DNA from: Qipengyuania pacifica
GTDB taxonomy: Bacteria; Pseudomonadota; Alphaproteobacteria; Sphingomonadales; Sphingomonadaceae
Length of the DNA: 64,000 nucleotides
Reading direction: 5' to 3'
NCBI RefSeq assembly: GCF_019857205.1
Contig: NZ_JAHWXO010000007.1
Span: 62,001-126,000, forward strand
Position 1 is the first letter of the stretch. Each line of letters begins with the position of its first letter. The translations under genes were made by a program, and so were the position numbers. This document shows, in pieces, positions 16,248 to 24,323 of the stretch. Under the pieces are notes generated by a model that searched no databases, had not been told where the DNA came from, and saw only the letters and a list, made by a program, of their open reading frames with translations.

Positions 16248-17060
16248 TCATAAGAACGGCCTGCTCTTTTCACGAGAGCGATCAAACTGTGCGAAATCAG
16301 CCGCCTTCGCAAGATCAGGTACATGGATTTTTCGCGACTTCCATTCCACCAGCCCTTCGCGCTGCAACTGGCGCAATGTTCGGTTGGTATGGACAAGAGA
16401 TAGACCAAGCATATCTGCAATTTGCGACTGCGTAATCGGCAACGCGAGAACGTTGCTTTCATCTGCCAGGCACGTGGATTGCGCCCGATCGATAAGCCAA
16501 ACCGCAAGGTAAGTGACGCGTTCGCGTGCGTTGCGTTGCCCAAGCGACAGAATATGCCCCTCAAGAGCGGTCTCCTCCTTCGCGGCCAGCCACGTGATGT
16601 CGTATGCCAGACCAGGATTCTTCGAGACGAAACCTGCGAAGTCGCCACGCTTGAACCGACATAGGTGGGCGTCGATCAGCGCTTCGATGGTGTGGCTCGA
16701 CGGCTCGTCGAATGCTCCCTGAAGACCGATCAGATCCCCCGGAAACATGAAGTTCAATATCTGACGTCGCCCGTCCTCGAGCGATTGCGATCGGATCAGC
16801 ACCCCTTCGAGAAGCGTGTACAGGCGATCGTAAGAAGCCCCTTCGTCGATCAGCACGTCGCCCCGATCAAGCCTAATCTCGCCGGCCTTGAATTCCTGCA
16901 TGTAGGAAAGCTGCGTTTCGTCCAGCGGCCGCAGCCCCGGACAGGATTGCAATGGGCATGCAGCACACGGAATGGGATCGGTTACTTCGTGCAAGACAAT
17001 CGTTTCCCCGTTTAACGATATTTCGGCGTGCGCATGCGCTGGGAAAAGCGCGCTTGTCAA
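16248..17060 (-). CDS. Crp/Fnr family transcriptional regulator, possible Fe-S sensor
   Basis: 270 residues. A cyclic-nucleotide-binding-type jelly roll (about 55-175: LDRGDVLIDEGASYDRLYTLLEG, FMFPGDLIGLQG) is followed by a winged helix with ITQSQIADMLGLSLVHTNRTLRQL (about 215-240). The N-terminus has C-A-A-C-P-L-Q-S-C, and a fourth Cys sits in DAHLCRFKRGDF, where E. coli Fnr keeps its central ligand Cys122. This is enough for a [4Fe-4S] cluster and oxygen sensing, though the spacing is C-x2-C-x4-C rather than the Fnr C-x2-C-x5-C. It stands alone, divergent from phyR with an 80-base gap, so it may share regulation with the stress locus. The last 40 residues (AKAADFAQFDRSREKSRPFL end) are an extension. 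Confidence 0.85.
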   Translation of the reverse strand: MTSALFPAHAHAEISLNGETIVLHEVTDPIPCAACPLQSCPGLRPLDETQLSYMQEFKAGEIRLDRGDVLIDEGASYDRLYTLLEGVLIRSQSLEDGRRQILNFMFPGDLIGLQGAFDEPSSHTIEALIDAHLCRFKRGDFAGFVSKNPGLAYDITWLAAKEETALEGHILSLGQRNARERVTYLAVWLIDRAQSTCLADESNVLALPITQSQIADMLGLSLVHTNRTLRQLQREGLVEWKSRKIHVPDLAKAADFAQFDRSREKSRPFL

Positions 17061-17085
17061 ACCGCGGGTTGCGACCCCGCAGCTC

Positions 17086-17110
17086 GGAACCTAAGCGGTT
17101 TCGGGACGTT
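17086..17110 (+). promoter_or_regulatory. EcfG-type promoter of phyR
   Basis: GGAAC at 17086-17090 and CGTT at 17107-17110 are 16 bases apart, matching the consensus of general stress sigma factor EcfG promoters in alphaproteobacteria. It lies 30 bases before the phyR start, implying positive autoregulation. The same arrangement occurs before nepR. Confidence 0.85.
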
Positions 17111-17140
17111 AGAAGCGCGCACCTTAAGGAAGGGGTCTAA

Positions 17141-17932
17141 ATGTCACTAGGTGATCAGATTGCTCGTAACTTGCCGTATCTGCGCCGCTATGCGCGCGCG
17201 TTGACCGGCTCACAGGCCACGGGAGACGCGTTCGTCCGTGCCACGCTCGAAGCCGCATTGGCCGACAGTGAACTCAAACAATCGCTCGAAGGTGGCCGCG
17301 TGCCCCTCTATCGCGCATTCAACAAGGTCTGGTCGAGCGCCTACCTTGATGTGCCTGAAACCGTTGGTGGCGACGGGCACGAAGATGCGGCCCAGCACCG
17401 GCTCAAGTCGGTCACACCGCTCAATCGGCAGGCGTTGCTTCTGACGACACTCGAAGATTTCTCGTCCGACCAGGCCGGTGAAATCATGGACATGTCGCCC
17501 GAGGATATCGAGCAGCTGGCGCAGGAAGCCATCTCGGAGATCGACAAGGAATCCGCGACCAGCGTTCTGATCATCGAAGACGAACCCCTGATCTCGATGC
17601 AATTGGAAGATCTCGTGACCTCACTTGGCCACGAAGTCTGCGGCACTGCCGCCACGCGTACGCAGGCGCAGGAAGTTGTCGCGGAAAAGACACCAGGTCT
17701 CGTCCTTGCCGACATTCAGTTGGCAGACGGCTCGTCGGGCCTCGACGCAGTCGACGATATCCTTGCGATCAGCAGCGTCCCCGTGATCTTCATCACGGCC
17801 TACCCGGAACGCCTCCTGACCGGAGACCGTCCGGAACCGACGTATCTGGTGACCAAGCCGTTCCAGGAACAGACAGTACGGGCTGCCATCAGCCAGGCAC
17901 TGTTCTTCGGATCGAGCCGCCCGCTCGGCTGA
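17141..17932 (+). CDS. phyR: General stress response anti-anti-sigma response regulator PhyR
   Basis: 263 residues. Residues 1-130 mimic an ECF sigma factor (IARNLPYLRRYARALTGSQATGDAFV sigma2-like; TPLNRQALLLTTLEDFSSDQAGEIM sigma4-like) and residues 141-260 are a receiver domain with acidic pair E146-D147, phospho-acceptor D191 in LADIQL, T219 and K239. When phosphorylated, the sigma-like part binds NepR and so frees EcfG. It has an EcfG promoter and its own terminator. It is encoded 1.9 kb from nepR-ecfG, with a convergent HWE kinase between them, the usual alphaproteobacterial arrangement. Confidence 0.96.
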   Translation: MSLGDQIARNLPYLRRYARALTGSQATGDAFVRATLEAALADSELKQSLEGGRVPLYRAFNKVWSSAYLDVPETVGGDGHEDAAQHRLKSVTPLNRQALLLTTLEDFSSDQAGEIMDMSPEDIEQLAQEAISEIDKESATSVLIIEDEPLISMQLEDLVTSLGHEVCGTAATRTQAQEVVAEKTPGLVLADIQLADGSSGLDAVDDILAISSVPVIFITAYPERLLTGDRPEPTYLVTKPFQEQTVRAAISQALFFGSSRPLG

Positions 17933-17960
17933 GCCGAGCGGAAACAATATGAAATGATAA

Positions 17961-17987
17961 ACCCGGGCTTCGGCCCGGGTTTTTTTA
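17961..17987 (+). terminator. Rho-independent terminator after phyR
   Basis: ACCCGGGC-TTCG-GCCCGGGT is an 8-bp stem closed by a stable TTCG loop, followed by seven T. It lies 28 bases beyond the phyR stop and 11 bases before the convergent kinase stop. Confidence 0.93.
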
Positions 17988-17997
17988 ATGTCTTGTT

Positions 17998-19608
17998 TTA
18001 GTGACCGCGGCCGCGACCGCTGGGCCCCTTCTTCCGCAATTCGAACTCGCTCGGCTTGCGAACTGGCACCAGCAAGGTGCAGCGTACGCCTTCCGGAGCG
18101 AAATCGAGCTCAACCGGATGCCTCAGTTCGTGCGCCACAATCTTCTCGATAAGGTCGGTCCCAAAGCCGCGGCGCATGGGTTTCGACACGGAAGGGCCGC
18201 CACTTTCCACCCATTCAATCTTGGCCAGCGTTTCGTTCATCTGGCTCCAGCGCACGGTCACGCAGCCGCCCGGTACGCTAAGCGACCCATATTTCGCCGC
18301 ATTGGTCGCCAACTCGTGAATCGCCAACCCGAGAGAAAGAGCATCGTTTGGAGCAAGTTCGGTGTGCGGGCCGATCAATTCCAGCTTCTGTTCCTCGTCG
18401 CGGGCATAGGGCGCAAGTTCGACATCGACGACAGAACGGATCGGGGTAGTGCCCCACTCCGATTGCGTCAAAAGATCATGAGTGGCCGACAGAGCCCTGA
18501 TGCGGCCATCGAGCCCTTCGGCGAACTCATCCAGACTTCCCGACCGACGCCTCGTCAAAGAGACAATCGAAAGGACGTTGGCGAGTGTGTTCTTGACCCT
18601 GTGGTTGAGTTCGCGGGTCAGCGAGTTTCGAATGGAGTTCTGCTCTTCGAACCAGATGATCGCCCGGCGGTCTTCCAGAGTCTGCTGTGTCAGAAGGCGG
18701 GATACCAGCATTAACAGGCTGGCAACGGCAAGACCGAACAGCAAGGTGATCATCGACATCGAAGAAAGGCCTTCAACGCGTGTCGACTGCACCTCGAGCA
18801 ACATGCGCCGGTTGGCCAGGCTGACTTCGCGCGTCACAGCGGAGCGGCCATCGATCCACCCATCGCTCTGCGCAAGTATCGGCTCACCTTGGGCCTCCCC
18901 ATCCCTCAACCGGGCACCGACAGATTCGTAGCTGACCAGATTTGCGGCCGATCCCAGGAATTGCGATGCATTGAATGGGCTGAAAATAAAGCCCTTGAGG
19001 TTACGCGTTATGCTCAGACCTTCGAAGACCGGCATGTAGATAAGAAAGCCGGCTGCATCGCCCCCGCCTTCCTGCACCAGCACGACGGGTCCGCTGGCCG
19101 TGGGGCGATCATTGGCCGCTGCCAGATCCATCGCAGTATGGCGAACGGGTTGCGAATACATGTCGTATCCCAACGCCCTGCGATTACGCGCCGTATCGGG
19201 CTGCATATAGAGGATCGGGGTGAGGATTTCGCGAGGCTGCTCTTGCAGGGTCGGCCTGACCATCTTGTCGCTGATACGCTCGGCGTTCAGCCGTCCTTCG
19301 AAAGACCGCAACTGACTGGCCGCGACTACGGGCGCCCATCCAATGCCTTCCGCACCCCGGTAATTGGAATCCAGCCTGAGTTCGGAAACAAACCGGCGGA
19401 ATACCGCGGGGGTCACGTCAGCCTGAGTGGAAAACAAGGCCGCCCCTGCTCGTAAATATGCCGAGCTCGTATAGGCACGGCGCTCGATTGCCGACGTCAT
19501 CGCCTGCGCCTTGCGCGATACGTCTGCCGCATCGCGTTCGACCTCACCGCGTTCGATGGAGAACACGCTGAGGACTGTTATCGCCGTCACGAGAACGAAT
19601 ATCAGCAC
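17998..19608 (-). CDS. Membrane sensor histidine kinase, CHASE plus HWE/HisKA_2 type
   Basis: 536 residues from GTG 19608. The first helix (about 1-17) precedes a periplasmic CHASE sensor domain (about 35-260, including YRGAEGIGWAPVV and PVRHTAMDLAAANDRPTASGPV), a second helix follows (about 275-300), then RELNHRVKNTLANVLSIVSL with phospho-acceptor H336 and the HWE-type ATPase part (LGLAIHELATNAAKYGSLS, GFGTDLIEKIV). It should phosphorylate the adjacent PhyR in response to an extracytoplasmic signal. Reading frame and basic residues (KGRRRRWLIDYPRG) continue for 29 codons upstream of 19608 to a stop at about 19695, but no ATG, GTG or TTG occurs there; a CTG at 19680 has an AGGGG 6 bases upstream, so the true N-terminus may be longer. 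Confidence 0.9.
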   Translation of the reverse strand: MLIFVLVTAITVLSVFSIERGEVERDAADVSRKAQAMTSAIERRAYTSSAYLRAGAALFSTQADVTPAVFRRFVSELRLDSNYRGAEGIGWAPVVAASQLRSFEGRLNAERISDKMVRPTLQEQPREILTPILYMQPDTARNRRALGYDMYSQPVRHTAMDLAAANDRPTASGPVVLVQEGGGDAAGFLIYMPVFEGLSITRNLKGFIFSPFNASQFLGSAANLVSYESVGARLRDGEAQGEPILAQSDGWIDGRSAVTREVSLANRRMLLEVQSTRVEGLSSMSMITLLFGLAVASLLMLVSRLLTQQTLEDRRAIIWFEEQNSIRNSLTRELNHRVKNTLANVLSIVSLTRRRSGSLDEFAEGLDGRIRALSATHDLLTQSEWGTTPIRSVVDVELAPYARDEEQKLELIGPHTELAPNDALSLGLAIHELATNAAKYGSLSVPGGCVTVRWSQMNETLAKIEWVESGGPSVSKPMRRGFGTDLIEKIVAHELRHPVELDFAPEGVRCTLLVPVRKPSEFELRKKGPSGRGRGH

Positions 19609-19754
19609 CGGGATACCGCGCGGATAATCGATCAGCCAACGCCTGCGGCGACCCTTGCGTTGGAGTTCTTCCGTGACCAGCTTCCTGCCCCTGACGATTT
19701 ACCCGGCGATATAGTATGCTGCGCACGCCATTTGGTTCCGAAATGAAATGGGTG

Positions 19755-19779
19755 GGAACACTGTGCTGTCATGTGCGTT
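19755..19779 (+). promoter_or_regulatory. EcfG-type promoter of nepR-ecfG
   Basis: GGAAC at 19755-19759 and CGTT at 19776-19779 with a 16-base spacer match the EcfG consensus. It is about 90 bases upstream of nepR, indicating that EcfG drives its own operon together with its anti-sigma factor. Confidence 0.85.
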
Positions 19780-19870
19780 GTGCGAAGCACGTTCGGGATC
19801 GAATTTTTCCGCTGCTGCGTCTGTTCAGAGGCCCTGGCGGGAATTCTAAGAGGGCAATATCTTTTAAGCC

Positions 19871-20062
19871 ATGACATCACACACGCCGAGAAATCCGCAG
19901 CGGCAACCCGCCAGCGGTTCACCTGCCGCTTCCAGCGGGTCCGGAAAAGAAAAAGACCCTGACTGGGCCAACGGCCTCAAGCAGCTCTACGACTCGGTAG
20001 TCGAAGAGCCGCTGCCTGACAGCTTTCAGGATCTGATCGACAAGCTGGATTCCAACAGCTGA
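19871..20062 (+). CDS. nepR: Anti-sigma factor NepR
   Basis: 63 residues. The first 25 are polar and disordered; the conserved core is DWANGLKQLYDSVVEEPLPD followed by SFQDLIDKLDSN, the two helices by which NepR grips either EcfG or the sigma-like half of PhyR. It holds EcfG inactive until phospho-PhyR takes it away. Its stop overlaps the ecfG start (TGATG), which couples the two for stoichiometric synthesis. The Shine-Dalgarno is weak (no purine-rich run within 12 bases of the ATG), which may keep its level modest. Confidence 0.93.
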   Translation: MTSHTPRNPQRQPASGSPAASSGSGKEKDPDWANGLKQLYDSVVEEPLPDSFQDLIDKLDSNS

Positions 20063-20667
20063 TGCCGCCCGAAGAACGGACGGCCTCCGAAAAAGCCGAT
20101 TTCAAGCGTGAACTGACCGACGTCGTGCCCCACCTTCGTGCGTTTGCACGCGGTCTTTGCGGGCGCGCCGACATGGCGGACGACCTGGTGCAGGAGACGC
20201 TGCTGAAGGCGTGGGCCGCACAGGAGCGTTTTCAGCCCGGTACAAGCATGCGAGCCTGGACCTTCGTCATTCTGCGCAATGCCTATCTGACAGATATGCG
20301 CCGCAACCGTTTTCGCGGGGAGTATGACGAAACCGTTGCAGAGCGCGTGCTGACAGCGCCTGCCGGACAGGAAGAACCCATCCATTTGTCGGATATGCAC
20401 AGGGCGTTGCTTACCCTTCCACCGGAACGGCGCGAAGCGCTGCTGTTGGTTGGCGCCGGCGGTTTTTCCTACGAAGAAGCAGCGACTATCTGCGACTGCG
20501 CGGTCGGCACGATCAAGAGCCGTGTGGGACGAGCGCGCGCTGCACTCAATGCGATGCTGGCGGATGGAAACATTCCCAAGCGGTCGATCGGGGACGATGC
20601 CGCCCACCGCGCAATTCTCGAAGAATTGGACGATGTGGCCGCAGGGCAGGGTTCCAGCCGTAGCTAG
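20062..20667 (+). CDS. ecfG: General stress response ECF sigma factor EcfG
   Basis: 201 residues. Region 2 (about 20-85) includes VPHLRAFARGLCGRADMADD and LVQETLLKAWAAQERFQPG, then MRAWTFVILRNAYLTDMRR; region 4 (about 120-175) includes LPPERREALLLVGAGGFSYE and CAVGTIKSRVGRARAAL. This is the ECF15/EcfG pattern. It directs RNA polymerase to GGAAC-N16/17-CGTT promoters. Translationally coupled to nepR. About 25 residues beyond region 4 (RSIGDDAAHRAILEELDDVA) are typical of the group. Confidence 0.95.
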   Translation: MPPEERTASEKADFKRELTDVVPHLRAFARGLCGRADMADDLVQETLLKAWAAQERFQPGTSMRAWTFVILRNAYLTDMRRNRFRGEYDETVAERVLTAPAGQEEPIHLSDMHRALLTLPPERREALLLVGAGGFSYEEAATICDCAVGTIKSRVGRARAALNAMLADGNIPKRSIGDDAAHRAILEELDDVAAGQGSSRS

Positions 20668-20725
20668 ATTATCTTTGCGTTCGGGCCGCTTGTCACATCT
20701 TGCAGCGCGAGGCAGATAGTCTGTT

Positions 20726-21904
20726 ATGAACGAGACGGAGTCACCTCAGCAAGGCGATGCGCCGGCGATACCACGCCGGTCGCGTCGTCGTGCTTTTGCC
20801 GAGCAGGAACTGCGCCTTATTTCCTCGCTCGTCTTGCTGATCGGACTAGGTCTTTTCTTTGCCTTGCCATTCGTCCTTTCGATCGGCTCCGTGGTTTTTC
20901 TGCCGGTGGTAACCGCGCTGGTCCTTACGGTTATTCTGTCGCCACTGGCGGACAAACTCAACGGCTGGGGCCTTCCCAACGCCCTTGCCTCATTTGCCGC
21001 TCTCATCATCTTTTTCGCAATTCTGGTGCTGGCACTGGCAACGATCCTGCAGCCGGCAATCGCGCTGTTCGACGATGTTCCGGCCATGGCCCAGCAGGTA
21101 ATGGCCCGCTTCGGCGAAGTTCGCGAGCAATTTGCCTGGGTCGCCTCGCTGAATAAACAGCTGGCGACATTCATGAACACCGACAGCACGCGCGAAGTGG
21201 TACTGGCGGCACCCAGCCTGCTGGAGCAGGTGGCGTTCGCCACCCCAAGTGTGGTTCTCGAAGTGGTGCTGACGCTCCTGATGGCGTATTTCATGATTGA
21301 GGCACGGGTGCGCCTTCGTCAGCGGCTACTGTTCGGTCGTGCGAGTTTCGGTACCAGCATCAAGGCAGCGCGCGTCATTCGCGAAGTGCAGGACCGCGTC
21401 GCTGCGTACATTCTGACGGTCGGCTGGATCAACGCTGTGGTCGGTGTCATAGTAGCCTTGGGCGCCTGGGCCCTAGACATAGACGCGCCGATCATGTGGG
21501 GCGGTCTTGCGGCGCTGCTTAATTTCCTCCCCTATGTTGGCCCCATTGTGATGATTGCATTGCTGGGGCTTCTCGGGATCGGGACTTCGGATACAATCTT
21601 GCTGGGCCTTGTGCCGGCTCTTGCTTACCTTGCGCTACACACCGTTGAAGCAAATCTGGTAACGCCTTCCATACTCGGTGCTCGCTTCACGATGAATCCG
21701 GTCATGATCCTCATTGCGCTATCCTACTTCACATGGATCTGGGGCGTATTCGGGGCGCTGCTGTCCGTTCCGATCCTGTTGATGCTGACCGCGTTATTTG
21801 ACCATATCGGCAGGCCCAATCTGGTTGGCTTCATTTTTGGCGAACCGTTATTCACTGCCAATCTTTTCGACGAAGCAGACACCGCGGAACAGGGCGCCGA
21901 ATAA
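20726..21904 (+). CDS. AI-2E family transporter (PerM/YdiK-like permease)
   Basis: 392 residues with seven to eight hydrophobic helices. The N-terminal two (about 30-75), a long amphipathic central part (about 100-170) and the C-terminal block with GGLAALLNFLPYVGPIVMIAL and NLVTPSILGARFTMNPVMILIAL are typical of the PF01594 family. Members export small solutes, or act in sodium/proton exchange; the named AI-2 role is known only for E. coli TqsA. It starts 58 bases after ecfG on the same strand, so read-through stress control is possible. It ends at a shared bidirectional terminator with sodB. Confidence 0.85.
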   Translation: MNETESPQQGDAPAIPRRSRRRAFAEQELRLISSLVLLIGLGLFFALPFVLSIGSVVFLPVVTALVLTVILSPLADKLNGWGLPNALASFAALIIFFAILVLALATILQPAIALFDDVPAMAQQVMARFGEVREQFAWVASLNKQLATFMNTDSTREVVLAAPSLLEQVAFATPSVVLEVVLTLLMAYFMIEARVRLRQRLLFGRASFGTSIKAARVIREVQDRVAAYILTVGWINAVVGVIVALGAWALDIDAPIMWGGLAALLNFLPYVGPIVMIALLGLLGIGTSDTILLGLVPALAYLALHTVEANLVTPSILGARFTMNPVMILIALSYFTWIWGVFGALLSVPILLMLTALFDHIGRPNLVGFIFGEPLFTANLFDEADTAEQGAE

Positions 21905-21937
21905 AAAACCCGCCGCCATTCCTGGCGACGGGCTTTT
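21905..21937. terminator. Bidirectional terminator between the AI-2E gene and sodB
   Basis: A 10-bp stem with one mismatch (21909-21918 with 21923-21932) is flanked by A6 on the left and T4 on the right, so it works for both convergent transcripts. Confidence 0.85.
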
Positions 21938-21959
21938 AAAACTTCACATGAAGCTTGGA

Positions 21960-22571
21960 TCAGCCGGGATATTTCCAAGTTGTTCCGCGCGCAAGGTTTT
22001 CACTTGCGAACTTCCAGTTCAGCTTGCCGTTAACCGCATCAAGATAAGCCGGACGCGCGTTTTGATGGTCCAGGTAATATGCGTGTTCCCAAAGGTCGAT
22101 CACCAGAAGCGGATTGAATTCGCCCTGATCTGCGAGCGTATCGCCATCATGGGTTTCCTCGATGCTCAGCTTGCCGCCCTTCACGGCGAGCCACACCCAA
22201 CCACTGGCGAAATGTCCGGCTCCGCGCTCGGCAAGCTTTTCCTTCAAACCGTCCGTCGACCCGAAGGCATCATCGATCATGCTCTTCAGCTCGTCGGAAG
22301 CGCCGGTTTCGTCGGCTGCCATCGAATGCCAGTAGAAACCGTGGTTCCAGCTTTGTGCCGAGTTGTTGAAGAGGCCTGCATTGCTGCCACGAGCGGCAGC
22401 AATGACGTCTTCTAGGCTCATGTCTGCCAGATCGCCGCCTTCGATCGCCGCGTTGGTCTTGTCGATATACGCCTTGTGATGCTTACCATGATGGAACGAC
22501 AGGGTCTTTGCCGATACGGCAGGCTCCAGCGCGGTGTCTTCGTAAGGCAGGTCGATCAGCTCAAAAGCCAT
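21960..22571 (-). CDS. sodB: Iron superoxide dismutase
   Basis: 203 residues, the usual length. Metal ligands are H27 in LSFHHGKHHKAY, a His in QSWNHGFYWH, and the Asp and His of DLWEHAYYLDH. The FNNSAQSWNH and WAWL-like GWVWLAVKGGKL regions with the Gln of GLFNNSAQ near the centre favour the iron type. No signal peptide, so cytoplasmic. It disproportionates superoxide, and lies close to the general stress locus although no EcfG promoter was seen before it. A long leader of about 170 bases separates it from divergent glmM. Confidence 0.95.
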   Translation of the reverse strand: MAFELIDLPYEDTALEPAVSAKTLSFHHGKHHKAYIDKTNAAIEGGDLADMSLEDVIAAARGSNAGLFNNSAQSWNHGFYWHSMAADETGASDELKSMIDDAFGSTDGLKEKLAERGAGHFASGWVWLAVKGGKLSIEETHDGDTLADQGEFNPLLVIDLWEHAYYLDHQNARPAYLDAVNGKLNWKFASENLARGTTWKYPG

Positions 22572-22746
22572 TGATTTTCCCCTCTTGGGTTGGTGTGAAA
22601 GAATTTCGTACTCGCGTCCCTAACGTATTGGCGCGCGCGTGGTTGCACATAGCCACGATATTACGCGCGAAAAGGGGGACGGTCGGTCTTTTATTCATGC
22701 TCCAATCGGGCCATGGGTCAATCGGCAAAAAGGGGATCGCCAACAA

Positions 22747-24084
22747 ATGACACGCAAATTTTTCGGTACCGACGGTATCCGGGGTCGCACGAATGAAGGC
22801 GCAATGACGGCCGCTACTGTCATGCGCGTCGGGCAGGCTGCCGGCACCCATTTTCTACGCGGCGACCATCGTCACCGTGTGGTCATTGGCAAGGATACAC
22901 GCTTGTCGGGCTACATGATGGAAAGCGCACTGGTCGCAGGTTTCACCAGCGTGGGCATGGATGTCATCATGACTGGCCCCCTTCCCACACCCGCAATCGC
23001 GCTGCTGACGCGCGAAATGCGCGCCGACCTAGGCGTGATGATTTCCGCCAGCCACAATCCGTTCGAGGATAATGGCATCAAATTGTTCGGGCCGGACGGG
23101 TACAAACTTTCAGACGAAGCCGAAGCCGCAATCGAGCTTCTTCTGGAACAGCAACCGGTGCTGGTCCAACCCGATCAGATCGGCCGTGCCCGCCGGATTG
23201 ACGACGCAAGCGGTCGCTATATTCACGCAGTAAAGCAGTCCATTTCTTCCGACACGCGTTTTGATGGGCTTAAGGTGGTCGTCGACTGTGCCCACGGTGC
23301 AGCATACGAAGTTTCACCGAGCGCCATATGGGAACTGGGCGCGGACGTCATCGCAATCGGTGTCTCGCCCAATGGCGCCAATATCAACGATGGGGTGGGT
23401 TCGACCTCGCTCGATGCCATACGGAAACGCGTGGTCGAAGAAGGTGCCGATATCGGCATTGCATTGGATGGGGACGCGGACAGGCTGATTGTGATCGACG
23501 AGAAGGGCAAGGCCGTCGATGGAGATCAGATCATGGGTCTGATCGCTACCCGCCTTCACGAGCAAGGCGCACTAAGAGGTGGCGGAGTGGTCGCCACCGT
23601 CATGTCGAACCTTGGTCTCGAACGATATTTGCAAAGCATGGGCCTGACACTTGAGCGCACCAAGGTAGGCGATCGTTACGTACTTGAACGCATGCGTGCT
23701 GGAGGTTTCAACCTTGGCGGCGAGCAATCGGGACATATGATCCTGACCGACCATGCCACGACCGGTGATGGAACCATGGCCGCGCTCAGCGTACTGGCAA
23801 GCTTGGTGCGCACAGGCAAACCGGCCAGCGAATTGCTTCATGTCTTCGATCCGGTACCGCAGCTTCTCAAGAACGTCCGCTACTCTGGCAGCACACCTCT
23901 GGAGAATGCAGTGGTCAAACAGACGATCTCCGATTCCGAGAACGAACTGGCGGGCAAGGGCCGCCTTGTCATTCGTGCGTCCGGTACCGAGCCGGTCATC
24001 CGTGTCATGGCCGAGGGTGACGATGCAGCTCAGGTCGAGGCGGTAGTCGACCGGATTTGCGAAGCCGTAAAGGCTGCCGCCTGA
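22747..24084 (+). CDS. glmM: Phosphoglucosamine mutase
   Basis: 445 residues from ATG 22747 ([20 protein letters not shown]); the frame is open upstream but unconserved. Catalytic loop [15 protein letters not shown] carries the phosphoserine (about residue 102), metal loop [12 protein letters not shown] follows at about 240, sugar-binding loop GGEQSGHMI at about 325, and phosphate loop [15 protein letters not shown] at about 410. It converts glucosamine-6-phosphate to glucosamine-1-phosphate for UDP-GlcNAc, peptidoglycan and LPS. Its stop overlaps the next gene's start (TGATG), forming a three-gene coupled series ending with thiD. Confidence 0.96.
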   Translation: MTRKFFGTDGIRGRTNEGAMTAATVMRVGQAAGTHFLRGDHRHRVVIGKDTRLSGYMMESALVAGFTSVGMDVIMTGPLPTPAIALLTREMRADLGVMISASHNPFEDNGIKLFGPDGYKLSDEAEAAIELLLEQQPVLVQPDQIGRARRIDDASGRYIHAVKQSISSDTRFDGLKVVVDCAHGAAYEVSPSAIWELGADVIAIGVSPNGANINDGVGSTSLDAIRKRVVEEGADIGIALDGDADRLIVIDEKGKAVDGDQIMGLIATRLHEQGALRGGGVVATVMSNLGLERYLQSMGLTLERTKVGDRYVLERMRAGGFNLGGEQSGHMILTDHATTGDGTMAALSVLASLVRTGKPASELLHVFDPVPQLLKNVRYSGSTPLENAVVKQTISDSENELAGKGRLVIRASGTEPVIRVMAEGDDAAQVEAVVDRICEAVKAAA

Positions 24085-24323
24085 TGCTTGAGATGCGACC
24101 CGAATGCGAGCGGTGCGGTACTGGACTGCCTGCCGAAGGCGCTGGAGCCTTCATCTGCAGTTTAGAATGCACCTTTTGCGCGACATGTGCTGACGAACTC
24201 GATGACATCTGCCCCAATTGCAAGGGCGAGCTGATGGACCGCCCGACACGCCCCAAGAGGCTTCACGATAAATACCCCCCAACCAGCCTGCGCGCTCAGA
24301 GCACTTCGACAGGCGCCGGATGA
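24084..24323 (+). CDS. DUF1272 small Cys-rich protein
   Basis: 79 residues from ATG 24084, overlapping the glmM stop. Eight Cys are arranged as C-x2-C, then ICSLECTFCATCADEL and DDICPNCKGEL, followed by a basic tail MDRPTRPKRL. This is the DUF1272 layout, a likely two-zinc fold. Function is unknown; it may bind metal or nucleic acid. It is coupled at both ends, with glmM before and thiD after (ATGA). Confidence 0.88.
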   Translation: MLEMRPECERCGTGLPAEGAGAFICSLECTFCATCADELDDICPNCKGELMDRPTRPKRLHDKYPPTSLRAQSTSTGAG

